Shown here: in pieces, positions 1-6,393 of the stretch
Layout: every line of letters begins with the position of its first letter
How positions within the stretch are numbered: position 1 is the stretch's first letter
Assembly (NCBI GenBank): GCA_965651365.1
Contig: CBFGSA010000049.1
Coordinates: forward strand, 1 to 18,937
Direction: 5' to 3'
DNA from: DASSBG01 sp965651365
GTDB lineage: Bacteria; Pseudomonadota; Gammaproteobacteria; Xanthomonadales; Rhodanobacteraceae
Length of the DNA: 18,937 nucleotides
Position numbers and translations under genes: made by a program
Notes under the pieces: model-generated
What the model was told of the DNA's origin: nothing
What the model saw: only the letters and a program-made list of their open reading frames with translations
Database searches by the model: none

Positions 1-219
1 TGGGGTACCGGCACCGAGACGGGTCTCGAACGGGCGAAGTCCGACAACCTGCAGGTGCGCCTGCGCGGCATTGCCCTGTGGCTGGCCGTGGCCTACCACG
101 AAACCCGTGATGCCCAGTTCAACGAAACCCGCAATACGCACCGCCGCATCCAGGGCATCGTGCGCAAGCTGAAGGAACTGGCCCCGGCGGACAACGTCGC
201 CAACCGCGCCGTCGCCTGA
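1..219 (+). CDS. C-terminal end of an unrecognised protein (5' end outside the window)
   Basis: An open frame runs from the first base of the window to a TGA at 217-219 and gives 72 residues. The segment is rich in charged residues. It holds an amphipathic stretch (LRGIALWLAVAYHETRD) followed by a basic region ending in a probable helix (RIQGIVRKLKEL). Codon use is like that of the neighbouring genes, so the frame is believable. I do not recognise the family. The fragment has no motif that assigns a function and no start in the window. The next gene in the same direction begins 77 bp downstream behind its own likely promoter, so co-transcription is not required. Confidence 0.6.
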   Translation, partial: WGTGTETGLERAKSDNLQVRLRGIALWLAVAYHETRDAQFNETRNTHRRIQGIVRKLKELAPADNVANRAVA

Positions 220-262
220 GCGTGTCGCCAGGCCGTTTCTACCCATCACCGCAGCATCACCG

Positions 263-268
263 TACAAT
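263..268 (+). promoter_or_regulatory. Possible -10 box before the HerA/DUF853 gene
   Basis: TACAAT lies 28 bp before the ATG at 297, in the gap after the preceding stop codon. No good -35 hexamer is visible at 16-18 bp, so this rests on the -10 match and its position. Confidence 0.35.
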
Positions 269-296
269 CGCCTGACCACAACGGCGAGATTCCGCG

Positions 297-1793
297 ATGA
301 GCAATATCCTGATCGGCAGGAACGATTCGGCCTCGGTCGAGCTTGAACCACGATTCGGCAACCGCCACGGCATGATTGCCGGCGCCACCGGCACCGGAAA
401 GTCGGTGAGCCTGATGGTGCTGGCCGAAGGATTTTCCCGCCTGGGCGTGCCGGTCGTTCTGGCCGACGTCAAGGGTGACCTGGCCGGACTTTCCCAGGCT
501 GCCCCGTCACCGGCCAGCGACAAACTCAAGGCGCGGCTGGACAAGCTGGGCCTGAGCGACTGGAAGCCGCAGGCCAATCCGGTGATCTTCTGGGATCTGT
601 ACGGCGAGTTGGGCCATCCCCTGCGCACCACCATTTCGGAAATGGGCCCGACCCTGCTGGCCCGCGTCATGGAACTCAACGACACCCAGCAGGGTGTGCT
701 CGAAATTGTCTTCAAGGTCGCCGATGACAACGGCTGGCTGATGCTGGATCTCGACGACCTGCAGGCGCTGCTCAACTACGCGGTCGACAAGCGCACGGCC
801 ATTTCCGGAAGCTATGGCCTGATCAGCACATCGAGCATTGGCGCGGTACAGCGCGCACTGCTGCGCCTGCGCCAGCAGGATGCCGCGATGTTCTTCGGCG
901 AGCCGGCGCTGGAACTGGACGACTTGATGCGTCAGGACATGTCGGGCCGCGGCACCATCAACGTGCTGGCTGCCAACAAGCTGATTCTGAAACCGAAGTT
1001 GTACTCCACCTTCCTGCTGTGGCTGCTCTCGGAACTGTTCGAGCAGCTTCCCGAGGTCGGCGATCCGGAGCAGCCGAAGCTGGTGTTCTTCTTCGACGAA
1101 GCCCATTTGCTGTTCGATGATTGTCCGGCCGCCCTGCTGCAACGCATCGAGCAGGTGGTACGGCTGATCCGCTCCAAGGGTGTGGGCGTGTATTTCTGTT
1201 CGCAGAACCCCGACGACGTACCCGGGGAAGTGCTGGGCCAGCTCGGAAACCGCATCCAGCACGCACTGCGCGCCTTCACCCCGCGCGACCAGAAGGCAGT
1301 CAAGGCGGCCGCGGAAACCTTTGCGCCCAATCCCGAAATTGATGTCGCCGAGGTGATCTCCCAGCTCGGCGTGGGCGAGGCGTTGTCCTCGACGCTGCGC
1401 AACAAGGGCGTGCCCAGCCCGGTCGAGCGCGTGCTGGTGACCACGCCTGCCTGCCGCCTGGGTACCATTACCGATGAAGAACGCGCCACCATCCGCAAGC
1501 GCTCGCCGCTTGGGCCAAAGTACGACACGCCGGTGGACCGCGAATCGGCCGCCGAGATTCTGGCCGCACGCGCCGACCAGAAGGCTGCCGACGAGCCGGT
1601 CATGGAAGCCCAAAAGGCCGCCGAGGAAGACAAGTCGGTCTGGGGCGGCGTGATCAAGGATGCCTTGCTCGGCACCAAGCGTCGCCAGGGCATGCTGGAA
1701 TCGCTGGCCAAGTCGGCCAGCCGCTCGATCGGCAGCAAGCTGGGGCGCCAGATCGTGCGTGGTGTGCTTGGCAGCATGTTCGGCGGACGGTGA
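297..1793 (+). CDS. HerA-type ATPase, DUF853 (YjgR) family
   Basis: The product has 498 residues, about the usual size for DUF853/YjgR proteins, a branch of the HerA/FtsK-like P-loop ATPases. The Walker A motif GATGTGKS is at residues 29-36 near the N-terminus. The Walker B motif is the run FFFDEAHLLF, with DEAH at about 267-270. An arginine-containing stretch (RLIRSKGVGVYF) and the family-typical SQNPDDVP follow. The C-terminal 100 residues are low-complexity and charged (many A, K, E), ending in a basic glycine-rich tail. It is presumably cytoplasmic. Known members are called putative DNA translocases or helicases, but the cellular role is not settled. The stop codon overlaps the GTG start of greB by 4 bp, so the two are probably co-translated. 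Confidence 0.9.
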   Translation: MSNILIGRNDSASVELEPRFGNRHGMIAGATGTGKSVSLMVLAEGFSRLGVPVVLADVKGDLAGLSQAAPSPASDKLKARLDKLGLSDWKPQANPVIFWDLYGELGHPLRTTISEMGPTLLARVMELNDTQQGVLEIVFKVADDNGWLMLDLDDLQALLNYAVDKRTAISGSYGLISTSSIGAVQRALLRLRQQDAAMFFGEPALELDDLMRQDMSGRGTINVLAANKLILKPKLYSTFLLWLLSELFEQLPEVGDPEQPKLVFFFDEAHLLFDDCPAALLQRIEQVVRLIRSKGVGVYFCSQNPDDVPGEVLGQLGNRIQHALRAFTPRDQKAVKAAAETFAPNPEIDVAEVISQLGVGEALSSTLRNKGVPSPVERVLVTTPACRLGTITDEERATIRKRSPLGPKYDTPVDRESAAEILAARADQKAADEPVMEAQKAAEEDKSVWGGVIKDALLGTKRRQGMLESLAKSASRSIGSKLGRQIVRGVLGSMFGGR

Positions 1794-2299
1794 GCCGCTG
1801 GCGCCCGCCGGCAGCAGCGTCGTCCACGCCCATCATCACGGCCGCGGGCCTTGAACGCCTGCAGCAGGAACTGGATACCTTGTGGCGGGTGCAGCGCCCG
1901 CAGGTGGTCAAGGCGCTGGCCGCAGCAGCAGCCGAAGGCGACCGCTCGGAAAACGCCGAATACATCTACCGCAAGAAGGAACTGGCCGGCATCGACCGGC
2001 GCGTGCGCTATCTCAGCAAGCGCATTCCGGTGCTCAGAACCGGGCCGGAACGTCCGCAGCATACAGACCGGATCTATTTCGGAGCGTGGATTGGCGCACT
2101 CGACCTGGAGCGGCAGGAAACCCGCGAATGGCGCATCGTCGGCCCGGACGAAACTGCAGCGCACAATGGGCACATCAGCATCGACTCACCGCTGGCCCGC
2201 GCGCTCCTTGGTCACGGGATTGACGATGAGCTGGAAGTGGTCGTACCCGCTGGAACCCTGCACCTGCGCATCGACGCCATCGACTACACCAAATCGTAG
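1790..2299 (+). CDS. greB: Transcript cleavage / elongation factor GreB
   Basis: GreB binds the secondary channel of RNA polymerase and stimulates cleavage of backtracked transcripts. The 169-residue product aligns along its length with the GreB family. The N-terminal coiled coil carries the acidic tip GDRSEN (Asp51 and Glu54 in this numbering, equal to the catalytic D41/E44 pair), followed by a KKELAGIDRRVRYLSKRI stretch. The C-terminal domain holds FGAW, RIVGPDE and ISIDSPLARALL. These favour GreB over GreA. The start is a GTG overlapping the previous stop (GTGA). It gives about 12 residues more than typical GreB before the TPIIT segment, so the true start could be a little further in, though no better start with a ribosome site is seen. 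Confidence 0.92.
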   Translation: MSRWRPPAAASSTPIITAAGLERLQQELDTLWRVQRPQVVKALAAAAAEGDRSENAEYIYRKKELAGIDRRVRYLSKRIPVLRTGPERPQHTDRIYFGAWIGALDLERQETREWRIVGPDETAAHNGHISIDSPLARALLGHGIDDELEVVVPAGTLHLRIDAIDYTKS

Positions 2300-2324
2300 C
2301 CGCGCGCCGCTAGATTCCAGTGTA

Positions 2325-3017
2325 TCAATCCGGCACAACCCGGCACGCCGACCCCTGCTTCGGCGCCGCCGAAATCTCGACTTCCACCGGGCCTGAATCG
2401 GCGTAGGTCAGGAAAACCCGCATCGGTGAACGTGCCCGGTAAAAACCGTGGTCGGGATGGCCGGCCGCACTTGGCCGGGCATTGAACTGGTACAGCTCGC
2501 CCAGGCGCCGGGGATCGGAGGCCAGCAGGAAGCCCTGCAAGTGCTTGACCACCACACATTCGCGCAGGCGCGTGGTGCGAAATGGCCGGATGTCGAGACG
2601 CAAATGATCCAGCGTGACGATCCGCCGGATCTGCGCATCTGCGTCCAGAGTGACCAGTTGCGGCGAGAACACCGTGAACCGAGGATTGCCATCATGTTTT
2701 TCAGCCTTGACCCGGATCGATATCTTCAGGTCCCGGCCAGGCTCGTTCAGGGTGAAGCGACGATAACGCACCGGGCCCGATGGCAGTTTCGCTCGCGCCG
2801 TATCGTCATCAAACTTCACTCGCACCATTTGCCCCCGCTGCAACCGGACGGATGGCTGACCAAAGATTGGCGAATCGACTTGCATCAAGCGATCAGCCGA
2901 TTGCACCCGCTCCGGGCTGGCTGGAGCGGCCTGCACCATGCCCGAAGCCAGCAATACGCAGCCGAGGGCTGCGCGCAAGCATTGAAAGCTCTTCGGCACA
3001 GCACATGCGAGCCTCAA
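2325..3017 (-). CDS. Secreted protein of unknown function
   Basis: The product is 230 residues from a TTG start at 3017, or 224 from a GTG at 2999. The TTG is preceded by GGAG 4 nt upstream, inside the end of the upstream lipoprotein gene, which favours it, but both starts give a signal peptide (a hydrophobic stretch GCVLLASG followed by VQAA). The mature part is basic and rich in beta-type strands (LQRGQMVRVKF, YRRFTLNEPGRDLKI, ECVVVKHLQGFLLA). It has no membrane segment beyond the leader and no catalytic motif that I recognise. It ends convergently 25 bp from greB with no obvious terminator between. It overlaps or abuts the lipoprotein gene upstream, suggesting the two act together in the envelope. 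I assign no function. Confidence 0.7.
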   Translation of the reverse strand: MRLACAVPKSFQCLRAALGCVLLASGMVQAAPASPERVQSADRLMQVDSPIFGQPSVRLQRGQMVRVKFDDDTARAKLPSGPVRYRRFTLNEPGRDLKISIRVKAEKHDGNPRFTVFSPQLVTLDADAQIRRIVTLDHLRLDIRPFRTTRLRECVVVKHLQGFLLASDPRRLGELYQFNARPSAAGHPDHGFYRARSPMRVFLTYADSGPVEVEISAAPKQGSACRVVPD

Positions 3018-3018
3018 A

Positions 3019-3405
3019 TCACTCCGTGGCGTGCAGCGGCTCAATCTTTCCCTTGTGTTCCACATAGGCATGGAAACCGTATTTCGCTTGCAGACGGGTG
3101 AACTCGCGCAGGTGATCACCGCGCACCTTCGATTCGCTGCTGTTTTCCAGCAGGATCTTGTCCGGCAGCTTGTGCTCGCTGTCCAGGTACTCGAAGTGGC
3201 CTTCCAAGTCGGCAGGCCCCACTACGCCACCATCGACAATGAACTGGCCGCTCTTGAAGGCCTGCACAATCATGCCAAACGGTCCGGCAGATTCCATTTC
3301 GCTGGCGCTGGGGCGCACGTTTCCGCCACAGCCGGCCAGTCCGGCGATCAATGCCGACATGATCAGTACGACCATCCATCGGCGCAGGGAAATGACAGGT
3401 TTCAT
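3019..3405 (-). CDS. Small predicted lipoprotein
   Basis: The product has 128 residues. I chose the ATG at 3405 rather than one 21 bp upstream because GGAGA lies 8 nt before it. The N-terminus MKPVISLRR is followed by a hydrophobic segment and a lipobox ending in GLAGC, with the acylated Cys at residue 26. The mature domain is about 100 residues, soluble and charged, with GQFIVDGGVVGPADLEGHFEY and a C-terminal YGFHAYVEHKGKIEP. I do not recognise the family. It is the upstream partner of the secreted protein at 2325-3017 and 34 bp downstream of dcd on the same strand, so it may lie in the dcd transcription unit. Confidence 0.75.
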   Translation of the reverse strand: MKPVISLRRWMVVLIMSALIAGLAGCGGNVRPSASEMESAGPFGMIVQAFKSGQFIVDGGVVGPADLEGHFEYLDSEHKLPDKILLENSSESKVRGDHLREFTRLQAKYGFHAYVEHKGKIEPLHATE

Positions 3406-3439
3406 TTCAAGGTCTCCATTGAGCAATTCGACTGCAGTC

Positions 3440-4006
3440 TCAGGCGTGCGGCAAGGTCACGCCGCGTTGTCCCTGGTACTTGCCGCCACGGTCGGCATAG
3501 CTGGTCTGACACACTTCATCGGATTCGAAAAACAACATCTGCGCCACGCCTTCGTTGGCGTAGATTCGTGCCGGCAGCGGCGTGGTATTGGAAAACTCCA
3601 GCGTCACGTGGCCTTCCCATTCCGGTTCCAGCGGCGTGACGTTGACGATGATGCCACAGCGCGCGTAGGTACTCTTGCCCAGGCAGACAACCAGCACGTT
3701 GCGCGGAATGCGAAAGTACTCGACAGTGCGCGCGAGGGCAAACGAATTGGGCGGGATGATGCATTCCGGGCCCTGGACATCGACGAAACTGCGCGAATCG
3801 AAGTTCTTGGGATCGACAACGCTGGAGTTGATGTTGGTGAAAATCTTGAACTCGTCCGCACAGCGCACGTCATAGCCGTAACTGGATGTGCCCCAGGAAA
3901 TCAGCTTGCGTTCGCCGTCGCGGCGCACCTGGTCGTGCTCGAATGGCTCGATCATGCCGTGCTCGGACGCCATGCGGCGGATCCAGTTGTCGGATTTTAT
4001 GCTCAT
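3440..4006 (-). CDS. dcd: dCTP deaminase
   Basis: Dcd deaminates dCTP to dUTP, which feeds dTMP synthesis through Dut and ThyA. The 188-residue product is full length for the monofunctional proteobacterial enzyme (about 190). It contains the hallmark trimeric dUTPase-like core: ISWGTSSYGYDVR near residue 40, GKSTYARCGI with the conserved Lys/Ser/Arg, and VTPLEPEWEGHVTLEFSN carrying the catalytic glutamate. The C-terminal lid ends in KYQGQRGVTLP. The start at 4006 (MSIKSDN) matches the family N-terminus. Longer upstream frames run into low-complexity repeats and are rejected. No strong ribosome site precedes the ATG. A large repeat hairpin separates it from mrp upstream. Confidence 0.95.
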   Translation of the reverse strand: MSIKSDNWIRRMASEHGMIEPFEHDQVRRDGERKLISWGTSSYGYDVRCADEFKIFTNINSSVVDPKNFDSRSFVDVQGPECIIPPNSFALARTVEYFRIPRNVLVVCLGKSTYARCGIIVNVTPLEPEWEGHVTLEFSNTTPLPARIYANEGVAQMLFFESDEVCQTSYADRGGKYQGQRGVTLPHA

Positions 4007-4025
4007 TGGGGCTCGCTTCGCTCGC

Positions 4026-4122
4026 GGGGAGTGGGGAGTTGGGAGTTGGGAGTTGGGAGTAGGAAAACAAGATAATGGCGAGTTTTTGCTTTCCCACTTC
4101 CCACTCCCAACTCCCCACTCCC
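4026..4122. repeat. Inverted pair of 7-nt-period tandem arrays between mrp and dcd
   Basis: Positions 4026-4060 are five tandem 7-mers (GGGGAGT twice, then TGGGAGT three times). Positions 4092-4122 hold the reverse-complement array. Bases 4027-4046 and 4103-4122 are perfectly complementary over 20 bp, and the match continues imperfectly inwards around a loop of about 30 nt. The array ends 6 nt after the mrp stop codon. The structure would sit in an mrp-dcd transcript but has no T-tract like a classic intrinsic terminator. Confidence 0.85.
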
Positions 4123-4128
4123 GGCTTT

Positions 4129-5220
4129 TCAAGTATTCTGCACGACAATTTCCGGAAAATTGAGGCTCTTGTTGCGGGCCCGTACAGAAAGCAGGGCACC
4201 GGTGCGACGGGCGATGTCGCGATAGCGCGCTGTCAGGTCCGAATCGGGCATGGCGACCACGGTCGGGCTGCCGCCATCGGTCTGCTCGCGAATTCGAATG
4301 TCCAGCGGCAGCGAGCCGAGCAGGGGCACCTGGTATTGCGCGGCCATGCGCTCGCCGCCACCGGCACCGAAAATGTGCTCCTCGTGGCCGCACTGGCTGC
4401 ACACGTGGGTGGCCATGTTCTCAATGATGCCCAGCACCGGCACCTCGACCTTGCCAAACATCTTCAAGGCCTTTTTCGCATCCAGCAGGGCAATGTCCTG
4501 TGGCGTGGTGACGATGAGAGCACCGGAAACCGGTACCCGCTGGCACAGCGTCAGATGAATGTCGCCGGTACCCGGCGGCAGGTCGACGATCAGGTAGTCC
4601 AGATCCTGCCACTTCGTCTCGTTGAGCAGTTGCATCAGGGCCTGGGTCACCATCGGCCCGCGCCAGATCATCGCCGTATCTTCTTCCACCAGCAAGCCAA
4701 TCGACATCATCTGCAGGCCGTGCGCCGATTTCGGGATGATGCTGCGGCCATCGGGCGAATCGGGCTTGCCTTCCACACCCAGCATGCGCATCTGGCTGGG
4801 ACCGTAAATATCGGCATCCATGATGCCGACCGCGGCACCTTCGGCCTTGAGGGCCAGCGCCAGATTCACGGCCACGGTCGACTTGCCCACCCCGCCCTTG
4901 CCCGAGGCCACGGCGATGATGTTCTTCACGCCATTCATCGGCGACAACCTGCCCTGCACCTGGTGTGCGCGAACCCGGGTTGTCACCGACACACTGGCCG
5001 TTCCGACCCCGGTTTCCTCATGCAAATGTCGACGCACCAGGTCGGCCAGCGCATCGTGCCAGCCCAGCGCCGGATAACCGAGTTGAATATCAACCGAAAC
5101 ACGTGCCCCAGCGACCCCGACCGCGCGCACCGCCTTGGCCTCACCCAGGGTGGCACCGCTGTTCGGATCGGCAATTCGGTCGACTACCTCGCGAATTCGA
5201 GACTCGCTGATCTCGGGCAT
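4129..5220 (-). CDS. apbC: Iron-sulfur cluster carrier protein Mrp/ApbC
   Basis: Mrp/ApbC is a P-loop ATPase that carries and transfers Fe-S clusters to apoproteins in the cytoplasm. The 363-residue product is full length. It has an N-terminal MIP18/DUF59-like domain (about residues 1-85), then the deviant Walker A GKGGVGKST at 107-115, DADIYGPSQ at 135-143 and the switch region VDLPPGTGD at 212-220. The cluster-binding pair CSQC is at 274-277. I chose the ATG at 5220 because MPEISESRI resembles the family N-terminus. An in-frame ATG at 5247 would add nine residues. It lies upstream of dcd on the same strand, an order also seen in Lysobacterales. Confidence 0.93.
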   Translation of the reverse strand: MPEISESRIREVVDRIADPNSGATLGEAKAVRAVGVAGARVSVDIQLGYPALGWHDALADLVRRHLHEETGVGTASVSVTTRVRAHQVQGRLSPMNGVKNIIAVASGKGGVGKSTVAVNLALALKAEGAAVGIMDADIYGPSQMRMLGVEGKPDSPDGRSIIPKSAHGLQMMSIGLLVEEDTAMIWRGPMVTQALMQLLNETKWQDLDYLIVDLPPGTGDIHLTLCQRVPVSGALIVTTPQDIALLDAKKALKMFGKVEVPVLGIIENMATHVCSQCGHEEHIFGAGGGERMAAQYQVPLLGSLPLDIRIREQTDGGSPTVVAMPDSDLTARYRDIARRTGALLSVRARNKSLNFPEIVVQNT

Positions 5221-5259
5221 GGGACTCGGAACTCCGTGACGGTGCATAGCTGACCGCCC

Positions 5260-5265
5260 ATTATG
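5260..5265 (-). promoter_or_regulatory. Possible extended -10 promoter for mrp
   Basis: Reading the minus strand, TGG-CATAAT lies about 40 nt before the chosen ATG at 5220. The TGN extension fits an extended -10 promoter. No clear -35 box is seen. Confidence 0.35.
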
Positions 5266-5364
5266 CCAGCAGTCCCTGCCAGGTGCTGAACAGGCGTGTG
5301 CACGGCACTTGACTGACACCGGTGCGAACGGCACGCTGGAAGCCCCGATTCGCGGAGAACCATC

Positions 5365-5862
5365 ATGTTCCGTCCCGTTCTGTTCGTCGGCATCGCCGCC
5401 CTGCTGCTTGCACCGATCGCCCATGCCGCCACCTACACGCCCGCGGGTACCTGGCGCACCATTGACGATGACACTGGCAAGCCCAAGTCCATCGTCCAGA
5501 TCGACACCGTCGACGGCAAGCTGCAGGGCAAGGTGGTCAAGGTGTTGCAGTCGGACCAGGGTTCGCATCCGATCTGCAAGGACTGCGAGGGCGAGCGCCA
5601 CAACAAGCCGGTCGAAGGCATGACCATCATCTGGGGCATGCAGCGCGACGGCGACGAATGGAGCGGTGGCCAGATTCTCGATCCCGGCAACGGCAAGACC
5701 TACAAGTGCAAGATGTCGATGCTGGATGGCGGCAAGAAATTGAAGGTACGCGGCTTCATCGGTTTTTCGCTGTTTGGCCGCAGCCAGGTCTGGGAACGTG
5801 TGGAGCAGTCCGCCAACACTGACAATGCCGCTGACATGAATAATGGAGGAACCAACTCTTGA
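5365..5862 (+). CDS. DUF2147 family secreted protein
   Basis: The product has 165 residues. A clear Sec signal peptide (hydrophobic VGIAALLLAPIA followed by HAA) should be cleaved near residue 22. The mature domain shows DUF2147 features: an opening GTWRTIDDDTGKPKSIVQI, a central ICKDCEGERHNKPVEGM with a Cys pair, ILDPGNGKTYKCKM, and the closing KLKVRGFIGFSLFGRSQVWERV. The family is periplasmic or exported, lipocalin-like in size, and has no firmly known activity. GGAGAA stands 6 nt before the ATG. Its stop overlaps the TTG start of the next lipoprotein gene, so the pair is probably translated together. Confidence 0.88.
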   Translation: MFRPVLFVGIAALLLAPIAHAATYTPAGTWRTIDDDTGKPKSIVQIDTVDGKLQGKVVKVLQSDQGSHPICKDCEGERHNKPVEGMTIIWGMQRDGDEWSGGQILDPGNGKTYKCKMSMLDGGKKLKVRGFIGFSLFGRSQVWERVEQSANTDNAADMNNGGTNS

Positions 5863-6305
5863 AAAACACCCTGATCATTCCAGCCTTGCTCGCTGCCGGT
5901 CTGACGCTGGGCGCCTGCAGCAAGGATTCGCAGCCGGAGTCCGCTCCCGCGACGACTGCCACGGCTCCCGAGGCACCACCGGTCGCCAACCACCCCATGA
6001 CGCCGGCCACGGCACCACCGCAGGCCCAACCGACACCGGCGGCGACCAGCGCAAGCTATGAGATTCCTCCTTTTCCGATCAGCAACATCGAAATCTGCGA
6101 CCGCTACGCCAGCGAGGCGCGGCGCTGCCTGAACCAGTATGCGACCGACGAGCAGCGCCATGCTTACGAACGTGACATCAGTTCGCTGCTGCAAAAAGTC
6201 ACGCCGAAGGAAGGGCAAGCGCCCAACGAATGGTTGACTTCCGATTGCCGGCGCGGTCTGGACACGCTGGCACAAAAGTTTCGTCAGTGCGGCATCCAGA
6301 AATAG
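5859..6305 (+). CDS. Small predicted lipoprotein with conserved-looking cysteines
   Basis: The product has 148 residues from a TTG start that overlaps the previous stop (TTGA) and is preceded by a strong GGAGGA at 5845-5850. The leader ends in the lipobox LTLGAC. A long Ala/Pro/Thr-rich linker (about residues 25-65) leads to a compact C-terminal domain with four Cys: EICDRYASEARRC, SDCRRGL and FRQCGIQK. These could form two disulfides in the periplasm. The layout is lipid anchor, flexible tether, small helical domain. I do not recognise the family. Its tight coupling to the DUF2147 gene suggests a shared envelope role. Confidence 0.78.
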   Translation: MKNTLIIPALLAAGLTLGACSKDSQPESAPATTATAPEAPPVANHPMTPATAPPQAQPTPAATSASYEIPPFPISNIEICDRYASEARRCLNQYATDEQRHAYERDISSLLQKVTPKEGQAPNEWLTSDCRRGLDTLAQKFRQCGIQK

Positions 6306-6316
6306 CCTGATCGTGG

Positions 6317-6322
6317 GATAAT
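6317..6322 (+). promoter_or_regulatory. Possible extended -10 promoter for metG
   Basis: TGG followed by GATAAT lies in the gap between the lipoprotein stop (6305) and metG. It would give a leader of about 65 nt that contains the hairpin at 6331-6362. No convincing -35 element is present. Confidence 0.4.
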
Positions 6323-6330
6323 TCCGCTTC

Positions 6331-6362
6331 TGTCGTCCATCAGCGCACGCTGCCGGACGACA
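6331..6362 (+). promoter_or_regulatory. Hairpin in the metG leader
   Basis: TGTCGTCC at 6331-6338 pairs perfectly with GGACGACA at 6355-6362. Inside it, CAGCG and CGCTG form a second stem, separated from the outer one by an AT/CC mismatch. There is no T-tract after it and it ends 31 nt before the start codon. It could be a leader regulatory structure or a processing site. I do not recognise it as a riboswitch or T-box. Confidence 0.55.
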
Positions 6363-6393
6363 CTTGCTGTCTGTTGAAAAAAGCGGAATTGCC

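Noticed and set aside
507..1613. Long open frame on the minus strand opposite the HerA/DUF853 gene
   Set aside because: It is a GC-rich shadow of a gene with clear Walker motifs. The translation has no family likeness and skewed His/Gln/Arg content.
4007..4402. Upstream extension of dcd to a start at 4402
   Set aside because: It would run through the heptamer hairpin and overlap mrp. The Dcd family N-terminus begins at 4006.
4075..5253. Long plus-strand open frame opposite mrp
   Set aside because: It starts in the heptamer repeats and mirrors the mrp coding sequence. mrp is certain from its motifs.
5308..5345. Sigma-70 promoter before the DUF2147 gene from a TTGACT hexamer
   Set aside because: No -10-like hexamer lies 16-18 bp downstream.
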